NCBI GenBank assembly: GCA_023406985.1 | Contig: JAEXTK010000300.1 | Location: forward strand, 1 to 23,882 | Length of the DNA stretch: 23,882 bases | Direction of reading: 5' to 3' | Origin: Spirochaetota bacterium | Lineage (GTDB): Bacteria > Spirochaetota > Spirochaetia > Treponematales > Breznakiellaceae | Part shown: positions 8,195 through 15,236 of the stretch, in pieces | Numbering within the stretch: the stretch's first letter is position 1 | Layout: every line of letters begins with the position of its first letter | Position numbers and translations under genes: made by a program | The notes under the pieces: generated by a model | Seen by the model: the letters and a program-made list of their open reading frames with translations, nothing else | What the model was told of the DNA's origin: nothing | Database searches by the model: none

Positions 8195-9166
8195 ATGGAT
8201 ACGAAACGCGAGGTCCTGTTGACCCACCCCGTCCACGCGGCCACGGTCGCCGCGATGGAAGACGAGTTCCGGCTGCATCGGCTTTGGGAAGCGCATGAAC
8301 CGGAGACCCTCATCGCCGAACTCGCGCCGCGCCTCGCGGCGATCGCGGGAGGCAAGGGCTGCTCGGCGGCCTTCCTGGACCGTTTTCCGTCGCTCCGCAT
8401 CGTCGCGAACTTCGGCGTCGGCTACGACAATATCGACGCGGTCCACTGCGGGCGGCGCGGGATCCGGGTCACGAACACGCCCGGCGTCTTGGACGATGAA
8501 GTCGCGGACACCGCCATCGGCATCCTCCTCTGCCTCGCCAAGAAACTCGTCGCGGGGGACCGCTACGTGCGCGACGGCGCGTGGCTCGGCGGCCCCATGC
8601 CCCTCTCCGCCTCGCTCGGGGGCAAGACGCTCGGCCTCGTCGGGCTCGGCCGCATCGGAGGCCGCATCGCGGAACTCGCCGTCGCGCACCGGATGCGGGT
8701 CGTCTACCACGCGCGCACGCCCAAGGACGTCCCGTACCGGCACTATCCGGACCTCGTCGCCATGGCGCGGGACGTCGACGCCCTCATGGTCATCGTCCCC
8801 GGAGGGGAGGGCACGCGGAACCTCGTGGACCGCCGCGTCATGGAGGCCCTGGGGCCCGCGGGCCTCCTCGTCAACGTCGCCCGCGGCAGCGTGGTGGACG
8901 AAGCCGCCCTGATCGACCTGCTCCGGTCGGGAGCGCTCGGCGGCGCGGGCCTCGACGTCTTCGCGGACGAGCCGAACGTGCCGCGGGCCCTCATCGACCT
9001 GGGCGACAAGGTCGTCCTGGAGCCCCACGTGGGAAGCGCGACGGAGGAGACCCGGACCGCCATGGGCCGGCTCATGATGGACAACCTCCACGCCTTCTTC
9101 GCGGGCGCGCCGCTCCTGAGCGAGGTAAGGGAAACGGCCGGCGCGCGGTGGAATCCGGGAGCCTGA
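8195..9166 (+). CDS. D-isomer-specific 2-hydroxyacid dehydrogenase (glyoxylate/hydroxypyruvate reductase type)
   Basis: This 323-residue cytoplasmic NAD(P)H enzyme would interconvert a 2-keto acid and a D-2-hydroxy acid. The substrate-binding segment NFGVGYDNID is at 72-81. The nucleotide-binding GLGRIG is at 150-155. The catalytic triad of the family is present: R230 in NVARGSVVDE, E259 in DEPNVP, and H278 in EPHVGS. Glyoxylate/hydroxypyruvate reductase or glycerate dehydrogenase is the closest guess; D-lactate or phosphoglycerate dehydrogenases are less likely because of the short length and lack of an ACT domain. The start is ATG at 8195 with GGAGAG about 9 nt upstream. It stands alone on the plus strand, divergent from the EamA gene, with no partner that reveals its pathway. 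Confidence 0.94.
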   Translation: MDTKREVLLTHPVHAATVAAMEDEFRLHRLWEAHEPETLIAELAPRLAAIAGGKGCSAAFLDRFPSLRIVANFGVGYDNIDAVHCGRRGIRVTNTPGVLDDEVADTAIGILLCLAKKLVAGDRYVRDGAWLGGPMPLSASLGGKTLGLVGLGRIGGRIAELAVAHRMRVVYHARTPKDVPYRHYPDLVAMARDVDALMVIVPGGEGTRNLVDRRVMEALGPAGLLVNVARGSVVDEAALIDLLRSGALGGAGLDVFADEPNVPRALIDLGDKVVLEPHVGSATEETRTAMGRLMMDNLHAFFAGAPLLSEVRETAGARWNPGA

Positions 9167-9185
9167 TCATCGTATAAGCGACCCG

Positions 9186-9227
9186 GGGGACCGCAGCGAG
9201 ACGCCGCTGAGAGCGCCGCGGGTCCCC
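9186..9227 (+). terminator. Possible GC-rich terminator hairpin after the dehydrogenase
   Basis: GGGGACCGC (9186-9194) and GCGGGTCCCC (9218-9227) can pair with one bulge, and the enclosed AGCG/CGCT can pair as well. It begins 19 nt past the dehydrogenase stop. No T run follows, so only weak or rho-assisted termination is suggested. Confidence 0.35.
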
Positions 9228-9301
9228 GCCTACCCTCCGGACCCCGCCGGCTCCCCGCCAATATCAACCAAAGTTGTAGGTCACCGCCTTCGTCACCCCG
9301 A

Positions 9302-9333
9302 TATAGTGTCCCCAGGCATCGAGCGTTCGCTCG
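9302..9333 (+). promoter_or_regulatory. Candidate -10 box and leader hairpin before the sugar-binding lipoprotein gene
   Basis: TATAGT (9302-9307) is a good -10 hexamer, but no matching -35 is seen at 16-18 bp, so the promoter would be weak or activator-dependent. Just downstream, CGAGCG-TT-CGCTCG (9320-9333) is a perfect 6+2+6 inverted repeat in the predicted leader. Both are suggestions only. Confidence 0.25.
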
Positions 9334-9383
9334 CGGTGGCGAGAGCGCGCCACGTCTTCATACGCACAGGGCGGGAGGAACGG

Positions 9384-10505
9384 ATGATGGAGGAACTATT
9401 GAAACGGTCCTTCAGGGTATGTTTGATAGCCGCGGCAGCCTTTTGCGTCCTATCCTGCGAGTCCGAAGATCCGGATGATCCAACGGGGGTGGCGAAGATC
9501 GGCGTCGTAATGCCGACTAGTAGCAGTCGGTGGGGGTCCGTGGACGGTCCGGGGTTGGCGGCCCTCTTCAAGGAAGCAGGCGCGGAGTGCACGGTCCTCT
9601 ACAGCGAGGACTCCGTCGCGGCCGAGGCGAACAACGTGCGGACCATCATCGACAAGGATTGCGATGTCCTCCTGATAACCGTCGTAAACCGCGAAGATTC
9701 GGAGAGCGCCATCGCCTCCGCCGCCGACGCGGGACTCACCGTTATCCTCTACGATCGGCCGGTGATGGGCAACACCCGGGCCCACGGCTACGTGAGCATC
9801 GACAATATCGAGATCGGGCGCCGACAAGCCGAGACGCTGGTCGCGGCCGCGGGTTCGGGATCGGCGTTACCGCTCTACCTCTATTCCGGAGCCCTTTGGG
9901 ATCTCAATTCCTGGTACTTCCTCACGGGGAGTTGGGAAATCCTTCAACCGAAGATCGCCGACGGAACTTTTACGGTGAAGAATTCCGAAAAGGCCGTGGA
10001 GTACGGCGCCGTATCCGCATTGAGCCACGCTCAGCTGGAAGAGATCATCGGCGAAACGACGACCGGTTGGAATCAGTCGACCACGGCGCCCCTCGTCGCC
10101 GGCGATCTGGCCGACCCGAGCTTTGAAGCCGGCGCGCATGCCTTCGTTCTGGCCCCCAACGACCTGACCGCCCGGGTCATCGGCGACGCCTTCAGGACCG
10201 CAGGCGCGTCGGTCACCATCACCGGGCAGGACGGCGATATCGCTTCCCTCCAGTACCTACTCGACGGTAAACAGGATATGAGCGTCGTCAAGCGCGTGCA
10301 GACCATAGTCGCCACTGCGGCGGACCTCTGCGTACCGATAGCCGAAGGGGAGAGTCCGAGTTTCCCCGACACCTTCAACAACGGAACGAAGGACATCCCC
10401 TTCAAGTCGGCGCCCATGTATCCGGTGTACGACGAGGCCGACATCCGCGCCTTGGTCGACGAAGGCTGGTACCAAGAGACGGATTTCGATTGGCCCTCAG
10501 AATAA
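9384..10505 (+). CDS. Lipoprotein sugar-binding protein, ChvE/xylose-binding-like
   Basis: This 373-residue periplasmic-binding protein of the type that binds pentoses or hexoses (Peripla_BP_4 group) is predicted to be anchored as a lipoprotein. The signal peptide ends in the lipobox VLSC with Cys25. The fold starts at about 37 with KIGVVMPTSSSRWGSVDG. Hinge and ligand regions include ILYDRPV (121-127), YVSIDNIEIG (136-145), GQDGD (281-285) and DGKQDMSVVKRV (294-305), all close to ChvE-type proteins. ATG 9384 is chosen because GGAGG lies 5 nt upstream; the frame extends back to a GTG at 9306 without a ribosome site. The next gene, 32 nt on, encodes another lipoprotein. No sugar permease or ATPase is adjacent. 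It could therefore serve an ABC transporter encoded elsewhere or act as a sensor ligand-binder, as ChvE does for VirA. Confidence 0.9.
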   Translation: MMEELLKRSFRVCLIAAAAFCVLSCESEDPDDPTGVAKIGVVMPTSSSRWGSVDGPGLAALFKEAGAECTVLYSEDSVAAEANNVRTIIDKDCDVLLITVVNREDSESAIASAADAGLTVILYDRPVMGNTRAHGYVSIDNIEIGRRQAETLVAAAGSGSALPLYLYSGALWDLNSWYFLTGSWEILQPKIADGTFTVKNSEKAVEYGAVSALSHAQLEEIIGETTTGWNQSTTAPLVAGDLADPSFEAGAHAFVLAPNDLTARVIGDAFRTAGASVTITGQDGDIASLQYLLDGKQDMSVVKRVQTIVATAADLCVPIAEGESPSFPDTFNNGTKDIPFKSAPMYPVYDEADIRALVDEGWYQETDFDWPSE

Positions 10506-10537
10506 ACGCCGTAGCGGGCGAGTTGGAGGCAGGACGT

Positions 10538-11617
10538 ATGAAAAGGTCGATGGCTTACTCCCCTATCAGGAAGTGCCTTCTTTCCGCGACCATCGCGTGC
10601 ATCGCTTTGGTCGGCTGCGATCAGCTTTCCGATCCCGCGGATGATCCCCCGAACGGCGACTCGACCAACCTGATCGCCAACGGGGATTTTTCCGAACAGA
10701 TGGCTCATTGGAATTACTGGATAATGACCGAACAGGGGGTGCAGGCGCAAGTCGATACGAGCGATGGAACCTTTATGCTGGACATAACCACGGGAATCAA
10801 TAGGGAGTACGGCATCGGACTTGCCCAAAGACTTAGCCTTGAACGGAACACGAATTACCGCCTTTCGTTCGACGCTCGCGCGACGGAAGATAATACGGTC
10901 ATTTCGGCGGGCCTTGATGAAGACGGCACCGACGTGAACGGCAACGGCGAGATCTACGGAAATTGGAACCGTAGGTGGCTCAACCTATCGCAAGGAATGC
11001 GACGATATTCCTTCACCTTGGTGATGCCGCCTGACTATGACGATCCTACCGGCCGGTTGGCCTTTTGGTTTGACTTTCTCGAGGCGCCCCACACGATAAC
11101 GGTAGACAACATCGTCCTTGAGAAGCTGACGTCCTCGCCTGCAGAACAGCCGCCTGAGCCGGAAATGCTCCGGAACGGCAACTTTTCCGAAGACTTCAAT
11201 TTTTGGTGGTGGTGGGCCGATGAAGGCCATGTCCAAATCCCCGATTGCACGGCGGGGACGTTCGTACTTGCCAACTTGCATCCCGGTACACCGCGAGGCG
11301 AAATGTGCATCAAAGCGCGGGCGCCGGGACTTATGCAAACGGGACAAGAATACCGCGTTACGCTCTCCGCCTCTTCCACGGTTGCCGGAGACCAACTTGG
11401 TATTGAACTCGCCGAAGGAGGGACCGACCTAAACGGAGATACCCATAATTATTCCGAGCTGGCTACTGCGTCGGTGTCCTTGACTACGGGAACTACTGAG
11501 TATGAAGCACGGCTCGTCTCGCCATACACCTCGAATACGATGGATATGAATATATTCTTCACCGGCACGCGGGGAACTATTATCCTCGATTCGATCTCCA
11601 TGAAACCCGTCCCCTGA
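10538..11617 (+). CDS. Lipoprotein with two carbohydrate-binding-like (CBM4/9 type) modules
   Basis: This 359-residue protein has a lipobox at LVGC (Cys27). Two similar beta-sandwich-type modules follow, at about 44-196 and 208-359. Each opens with the same motif (LIANGDFSEQMAHWNYW; MLRNGNFSEDFNFWWWW) and ends with a conserved strand (TITVDNIVLEK; TIILDSISMK). This pattern is typical of CBM4/9-like galactose-binding folds, with aromatic residues suited to stacking on sugars. A Pro/Glu-rich linker joins the modules. The start at 10538 has GGAGG 8 nt upstream; the frame reaches back to a TTG at 10490 that overlaps the previous gene and lacks a signal peptide. No catalytic domain is visible. Codon use is notably more AT-rich than in flanking genes. 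It probably captures glycans at the cell surface together with the upstream binding protein. The ligand is unknown. Confidence 0.85.
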   Translation: MKRSMAYSPIRKCLLSATIACIALVGCDQLSDPADDPPNGDSTNLIANGDFSEQMAHWNYWIMTEQGVQAQVDTSDGTFMLDITTGINREYGIGLAQRLSLERNTNYRLSFDARATEDNTVISAGLDEDGTDVNGNGEIYGNWNRRWLNLSQGMRRYSFTLVMPPDYDDPTGRLAFWFDFLEAPHTITVDNIVLEKLTSSPAEQPPEPEMLRNGNFSEDFNFWWWWADEGHVQIPDCTAGTFVLANLHPGTPRGEMCIKARAPGLMQTGQEYRVTLSASSTVAGDQLGIELAEGGTDLNGDTHNYSELATASVSLTTGTTEYEARLVSPYTSNTMDMNIFFTGTRGTIILDSISMKPVP

Positions 11618-11630
11618 CTTTTGGGGTTTC
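11602..11630. terminator. Possible bidirectional terminator between convergent genes
   Basis: GAAACCC (11602-11608) and GGGTTTC (11624-11630) form a perfect 7-bp inverted repeat with a 15-nt loop. It spans the 12-nt gap between the CBM lipoprotein stop and the stop of the convergent LuxR-type gene. The arms overlap both gene ends and no long T run follows, so confidence is limited. Confidence 0.35.
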
Positions 11631-12697
11631 TACCTCAGCGAGGCTAATCCCAGCACGAGCTCGACCCTCGATTTGAAGCCGGATTTCTCGTAGATGTTGT
11701 GGGTGTGCCGCTTCACGGTGGATTCATCGATTCCCAAGTCGTACGCGATGACCTTGTTGCTTTTGCCGCGGTAAATGCCGAGGATGACTTCCCTTTCGCG
11801 GGGGGTGAACCGGCTTTGGCCGATGATCCTGCGCACCTCGTCCGTGCCGAGGATACGACCGTCGTCGGTCTCCTGCAGAAGCCGTACCGACGCGAACGGA
11901 AGGCCGTCCACGAACGGGGACAACGGGCGCAGGAGCGAAAAGAGGAAGGTGCGGGTGCCCTTCGGGAGCCGCAGGCGGCATCGATCCATGCCGGCCCTGA
12001 ACGGCCCGTTCAGGAATGCCCGGAAGCGCCGGAGAAAGGCGTTCCTCGGATCGTCGCCCATCCGATACGGATCGAAATGACCAGCGCTCACGAAAATCGT
12101 ATCGAACGTCTTCCGTATCTTCTCGCCCGCGCTAACGATGCGTCCGTCCCAGTCGAGGTACGCCACCTCCTCCTCCAGGGGAGGAGGGATCAACGATCGC
12201 TCGAACGCGTCGCGGAGGAACCAGGTGACGTAGCGGAAAAGTTCGATTTCCGTATCCGAAAAGAGCCGACTCGAAAGGCCTGCCCGCGCCGCTCCCCAAA
12301 AGCCGCAGAAATTACCGCTCAGGATCAAGGGTTCATAAACGATGTCCGAAATCGGCCGTGCCTTCTGGACTACCGCCAAGAATTCCCGGTTTTCGGGAAC
12401 GTCGTACGGCATCTTGCTCGCGACGTAATCACCATGCGTTTGGACGATCGATTCTAAAAGAAAATCATGATCGGCGAGGGACAAGTAAATAGGGATGAAG
12501 TCGGCCGGATTATTGGAAACGATCAGCTGCCTGGTGCCTTGCCGGGGAATGATCAGATTAAAGGAAAAGTAGTGGGCTTCGACGAGCTTGCAGACGGAAG
12601 CGGCGACTTCATGGAGCAACTTCTCATCGAAGCGTTCGGTGTAGAGCTTTCTGATAATCCGGCGCGTGATGAGTGCTTGATCATCGGAAAGGTACAT
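11630..12697 (-). CDS. LuxR-type transcriptional regulator with N-terminal sensor-like region
   Basis: This 355-residue cytoplasmic regulator has a C-terminal LuxR/FixJ-type helix-turn-helix at about 296-353. Visible pieces are FTPREREVILGIYRGKSNK, then VIAYDLGIDESTVKRHTHN and IYEKSGFKSRVEL. The N-terminal 290 residues look like a GAF- or PAS-like ligand-sensing region (for example EPLILSGNFCGFWGAAR at 122-138), but no specific family can be named. No receiver Asp motif or ATPase domain is seen, so it is neither a classic response regulator nor a MalT-like protein. The start is ATG at 12697 with AAGGGG about 5 nt upstream, behind a good promoter. It is convergent with the two sugar-binding lipoproteins and shares their lower GC, which suggests it may control them. 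That link is inferred. Confidence 0.9.
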   Translation of the reverse strand: MYLSDDQALITRRIIRKLYTERFDEKLLHEVAASVCKLVEAHYFSFNLIIPRQGTRQLIVSNNPADFIPIYLSLADHDFLLESIVQTHGDYVASKMPYDVPENREFLAVVQKARPISDIVYEPLILSGNFCGFWGAARAGLSSRLFSDTEIELFRYVTWFLRDAFERSLIPPPLEEEVAYLDWDGRIVSAGEKIRKTFDTIFVSAGHFDPYRMGDDPRNAFLRRFRAFLNGPFRAGMDRCRLRLPKGTRTFLFSLLRPLSPFVDGLPFASVRLLQETDDGRILGTDEVRRIIGQSRFTPREREVILGIYRGKSNKVIAYDLGIDESTVKRHTHNIYEKSGFKSRVELVLGLASLR

Positions 12698-12743
12698 ATG
12701 AGCCCCTTACGGAAGAGCCTCACGGAGCGAGCATAGTAGCTGA

Positions 12744-12772
12744 AGCATACCCGGGTTTGATGCGCTTTGCAA
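12744..12772 (-). promoter_or_regulatory. Sigma70-type promoter of the LuxR-type gene
   Basis: On the minus strand, TTGCAA (12772-12767) and TATGCT (12749-12744) are separated by 17 bp. The -10 is identical to that of the sugar operon promoter at 5703-5731. Transcription would start near 12737, leaving about 40 nt before the ATG at 12697. Confidence 0.65.
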
Positions 12773-12811
12773 ATTTTACGAAGCGATCGGCCATCGGAAC
12801 CGTTTTTCGGT

Positions 12812-13714
12812 TTACTTCGCCACGGCGATCACGGCCACGCCCGCCATGATGAGGAGCGCGGCGAAGACGCGGAGCCGCCCTCCCCGCTCGCCGAAGCGGC
12901 GGACGCCGATCCAGGAAGCCAGGACGACGCTGATCTCCCGGGTCGGCGCCACGTAGCTCGCGGGGCTCAGCCGGAGCGCGGCGAGCACGAGGCAATAGGC
13001 GCCGAAGACGAGCAGGGAACAGAGGACGAGGCGGCCGCAGGAGCGGAGGTCGAGGGCGCGGCCGCCCCCGACTCTCGGCCGGGTCAGTTCGGCGACCGCG
13101 GCCGCGCGCCGTCCGGGGCGGAGGAAACGCGGAGCCATGAGCAGCCAAGCCACCACGAAAACGAGATGGAGGTAGGCTGCGGGCGGGAAATAGCGGACGC
13201 CGACCTTGTCCACGGTCGTGTAGAGCGAGATCACGAGTCCCGTCGCGAGCGCCCAGGCCGCCGCGGCGCCTCCTGCGGCCGTGAACGGCCGCCGCCAAGC
13301 GGAAAGGGAAGGCAGGTTCACGAAGTAGATGCCGACGACCACCAGGAAGATCCCGAAGAGGCCCGCGGCCGAAGGCCGCTCGCCCAGGAAGATCGCGGCC
13401 CAGAGGAGCACGAAGAGCGGCCCGGACCCGCGCGAGATCGGGTAGACGGCGGAGAAATCGCCGAGCTCGTACGCCTTGGTCAGGACCGAATAGTAGAGGG
13501 CTTCCAGGGCTCCGCTCGCCGCGACCAGGCCCCAGCCGGCGGGAGCCGCCGCGCGGAAGTCGAGGGTGAAAAGGAGCGGAAGCCCCAGGAGGCTCGCCGC
13601 GCCGAGCATGAGCCACGCGTAGGCTTGCTTGTCGCGGCCGGAAGCGATCATGGCTTGGGCGACCGCGTGGAAGACGGCCGATACGAGGAGGAGGGCGAGG
13701 CTCGCGGTCAGCAT
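12812..13714 (-). CDS. EamA/DMT-like membrane transporter at the end of the TonB operon
   Basis: This 300-residue protein has about ten hydrophobic helices and the two-repeat layout of EamA/DMT transporters. The typical mid-repeat segment ISRGSGPLFVLLWAAIFLGER lies at about 94-113, counterpart of similar stretches in the family. The start is ATG at 13714, 21 nt after the tonB stop. Two ATG codons just upstream are out of frame and quickly terminate, and the ribosome site is weak, so translation may depend on the upstream gene. It may be the inner-membrane step for whatever the TonB-dependent receptor imports, or an unrelated exporter that shares transcription. By family DMT proteins usually export, so an import role would be unusual. 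After its stop a short AACCG/CGGTT hairpin is visible without a T run. Confidence 0.85.
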   Translation of the reverse strand: MLTASLALLLVSAVFHAVAQAMIASGRDKQAYAWLMLGAASLLGLPLLFTLDFRAAAPAGWGLVAASGALEALYYSVLTKAYELGDFSAVYPISRGSGPLFVLLWAAIFLGERPSAAGLFGIFLVVVGIYFVNLPSLSAWRRPFTAAGGAAAAWALATGLVISLYTTVDKVGVRYFPPAAYLHLVFVVAWLLMAPRFLRPGRRAAAVAELTRPRVGGGRALDLRSCGRLVLCSLLVFGAYCLVLAALRLSPASYVAPTREISVVLASWIGVRRFGERGGRLRVFAALLIMAGVAVIAVAK

Positions 13715-13735
13715 CCGTCCATCATAGCCGAACTC

Positions 13736-14374
13736 TCACCGTTTGAGCGCGAACCGGACCGGGTACCGGAATTTGACCGCCACCGCCTCCCCGTTGGCGG
13801 CGGCGGGCTGGCAGACGATCCCCTCCAAGGCCTTGATCGCCGCCTGGGCGAAGCCGTATCCGGGATCCTTGAGCACGAGGATATTGCGGATCCGGCCCTC
13901 CCGATCGATGTGGAGCTCCAGGTACACGACGGCCTCGATGCCCTGCTTGGCCGCGAGATCCGGGTATTGGATCCGGTCTAGGACGCGCTGCGCCGGGATG
14001 ACGGGGACGCGGCTCACCTTGTGCTGCGGCACGTACTCGATCACCTCGGCGAGCTCCGTCCCCGCCGAGCTCGTCATCGGCCGGTCCGACTCGATCACCG
14101 TCCGCTCGGTCTCGATCACCTCCGCCGCGACCGGCGCCTGCACGGCCACGTTCACCGTCGCCTCGGGGGGCACGTATTCCCGCGGCTTGGGGGGAGGCGG
14201 CACGTACTCCGCGACGTCTACCATCTTGAAGACTTCCGCGACCTCCCGCTCCTCGGTCCGGGTCGGGGACAGCCGGAAGGTGACGAGGAGGAGGACGGCC
14301 AGGTGGACGGCTGCGGCCACGAGGATGAGAACCTTCCGGCCGTGCCTGACCCCGAATTCGTAGAGCTGATCCAT
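13736..14374 (-). CDS. tonB: TonB energy-transducing protein
   Basis: This 212-residue protein spans the periplasm and passes energy from the ExbB/ExbD motor to the outer-membrane receptor. A cytoplasmic N-terminus is followed by one membrane helix at about 14-34. Next is a proline-rich stretch (YVPPPPKPREYVPP, 57-70), a Val/Glu-rich linker, and a C-terminal TonB domain at about 127-210 (RIQYPDLAAKQGIEAVVYLE, then DREGRI and PGYGFAQAAIKAL). The usual YP...A...G pattern is intact. ATG 14374 directly abuts the stop of the second exbD gene, with AAGGAAG as ribosome site inside that gene, so the two are probably translated together. It is shorter than E. coli TonB (239 residues) but normal for dedicated TonBs. 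Confidence 0.93.
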   Translation of the reverse strand: MDQLYEFGVRHGRKVLILVAAAVHLAVLLLVTFRLSPTRTEEREVAEVFKMVDVAEYVPPPPKPREYVPPEATVNVAVQAPVAAEVIETERTVIESDRPMTSSAGTELAEVIEYVPQHKVSRVPVIPAQRVLDRIQYPDLAAKQGIEAVVYLELHIDREGRIRNILVLKDPGYGFAQAAIKALEGIVCQPAAANGEAVAVKFRYPVRFALKR

Positions 14375-14776
14375 CTATTCTTCCTTGACCACGAGGCTCA
14401 CGACCCGGTGCTGGAGCAGTTGCAGGACGCCCATCACCTCCTCTACGTTCCGGTAGGGAGTCCGCCGGTCGGCGATGATGTGGATCCGCTCGTCCGGATG
14501 GGTCGTGTAGGTCTCCGTCAGGAGCCGCTCGAGTTCCGCGCCGTCCAGGCTCCGTCCCTCGTAGTAGACGGCGCCGTCCGAATCCACCCAAATCTCAAAG
14601 TTGTGGGCTTCCTGGGTCTTCTTGGCCTCATGCCCTTCGGGATACTCGATCTTGACCTCGTGCCGGTAATTGATGAGGCTCACGAGCATGATGAAGATGA
14701 GGAGGAGGAAGCCGATGTCCGACATCGCGGAGATCGGCACCTGCGGATAGTTCCGCCGTTTCCGCGCCAGCTTCAC
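14375..14776 (-). CDS. exbD: ExbD biopolymer transport protein (second copy)
   Basis: This 133-residue ExbD/TolR-family subunit has one membrane helix at about 20-37 and a periplasmic domain. The proton-carrying Asp of the family is D20 in PISAMSDIGFLLLIF. The start is the GTG at 14776, which overlaps the stop of the preceding exbD by 4 nt (GTGA) and has GGAGG 7 nt upstream. The frame is open further back, but that part is the first exbD read out of frame. It differs from the first copy in helix and periplasmic sequence, so it is an ancient paralogue and not a recent duplicate. ExbD works as a dimer in E. coli; two genes here suggest a heterodimer. Confidence 0.93.
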   Translation of the reverse strand: MKLARKRRNYPQVPISAMSDIGFLLLIFIMLVSLINYRHEVKIEYPEGHEAKKTQEAHNFEIWVDSDGAVYYEGRSLDGAELERLLTETYTTHPDERIHIIADRRTPYRNVEEVMGVLQLLQHRVVSLVVKEE

Positions 14777-15234
14777 GATCCCGCCTCCGCCGGGGCCCCG
14801 GCAGGGCCCGCGGTCTCGCCTACGCCCGCCGCATGGGCTTCCGATTTGAACGAGAAATTCTCCACGTGGTTCCGCTGGGCCGCGGAGATCACGTCCACGA
14901 CGTTTTGCCAGGGGCAATCCGGGTGGATCGAGAGGAGGACGGTCAGGTTGGGCCGCTCCGCCATCGCCGCGCGGAGTTCCGCGTCCGCGGCCTCCGGCGT
15001 GATCGCCCTGCCGTTCAGGGCGAGTCCGCCCGCCGCGTCCAGGCGCAGCTTGACGAGGTCCTGGACGTTCACGATCCGCTGGCTGGCCTTGGCCGGGAGC
15101 CTGAGGAGGTAGCCCGCGTTCACCGTGAAGCCCGCGATCACGATGAAATAGATGATGAGGAGGAAGGCGAGGTCAGAGAGCGAGCCCGATTCGATGGGAT
15201 CGACCGGCTTCTTCCGCGCGACGCGGATCCGCAT
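14773..15234 (-). CDS. exbD: ExbD biopolymer transport protein (first copy)
   Basis: This 153-residue ExbD/TolR-family subunit of the proton-driven motor has a short cytoplasmic N-terminus, a membrane helix at about 21-39 and a periplasmic domain. The conserved membrane Asp is D21 in ESGSLSDLAFLLIIYF. A Gly/Ala-rich C-terminal tail (about 135-153) is longer than in the second copy. The start is ATG at 15234, 2 nt after the exbB stop, and its stop overlaps the next gene start. It would assemble with ExbB and the second ExbD to drive TonB. Confidence 0.93.
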   Translation of the reverse strand: MRIRVARKKPVDPIESGSLSDLAFLLIIYFIVIAGFTVNAGYLLRLPAKASQRIVNVQDLVKLRLDAAGGLALNGRAITPEAADAELRAAMAERPNLTVLLSIHPDCPWQNVVDVISAAQRNHVENFSFKSEAHAAGVGETAGPAGAPAEAGS

Positions 15235-15236
15235 CG

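Noticed and set aside
7211..9091. Reading the EamA gene as a 626-residue protein starting at 9091
   Set aside because: The extra 340 residues lie antisense to a dehydrogenase with intact catalytic residues, are charged and not membrane-like, and the ATG at 8071 has a proper ribosome site.
9306..9383. Upstream GTG start for the sugar-binding lipoprotein
   Set aside because: It has no ribosome site and would put 26 residues before the signal peptide; ATG 9384 has GGAGG 5 nt upstream.
10490..10537. Upstream TTG start for the CBM lipoprotein
   Set aside because: It overlaps the previous gene, and the added residues do not form part of a signal peptide; ATG 10538 has GGAGG at a suitable distance.
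14777..14917. Upstream ATG giving a 180-residue second ExbD
   Set aside because: The extra 47 residues are the first exbD read in another frame, with an Arg/Gly-rich composition; the GTG at 14776 has GGAGG and gives a normal ExbD N-terminus.
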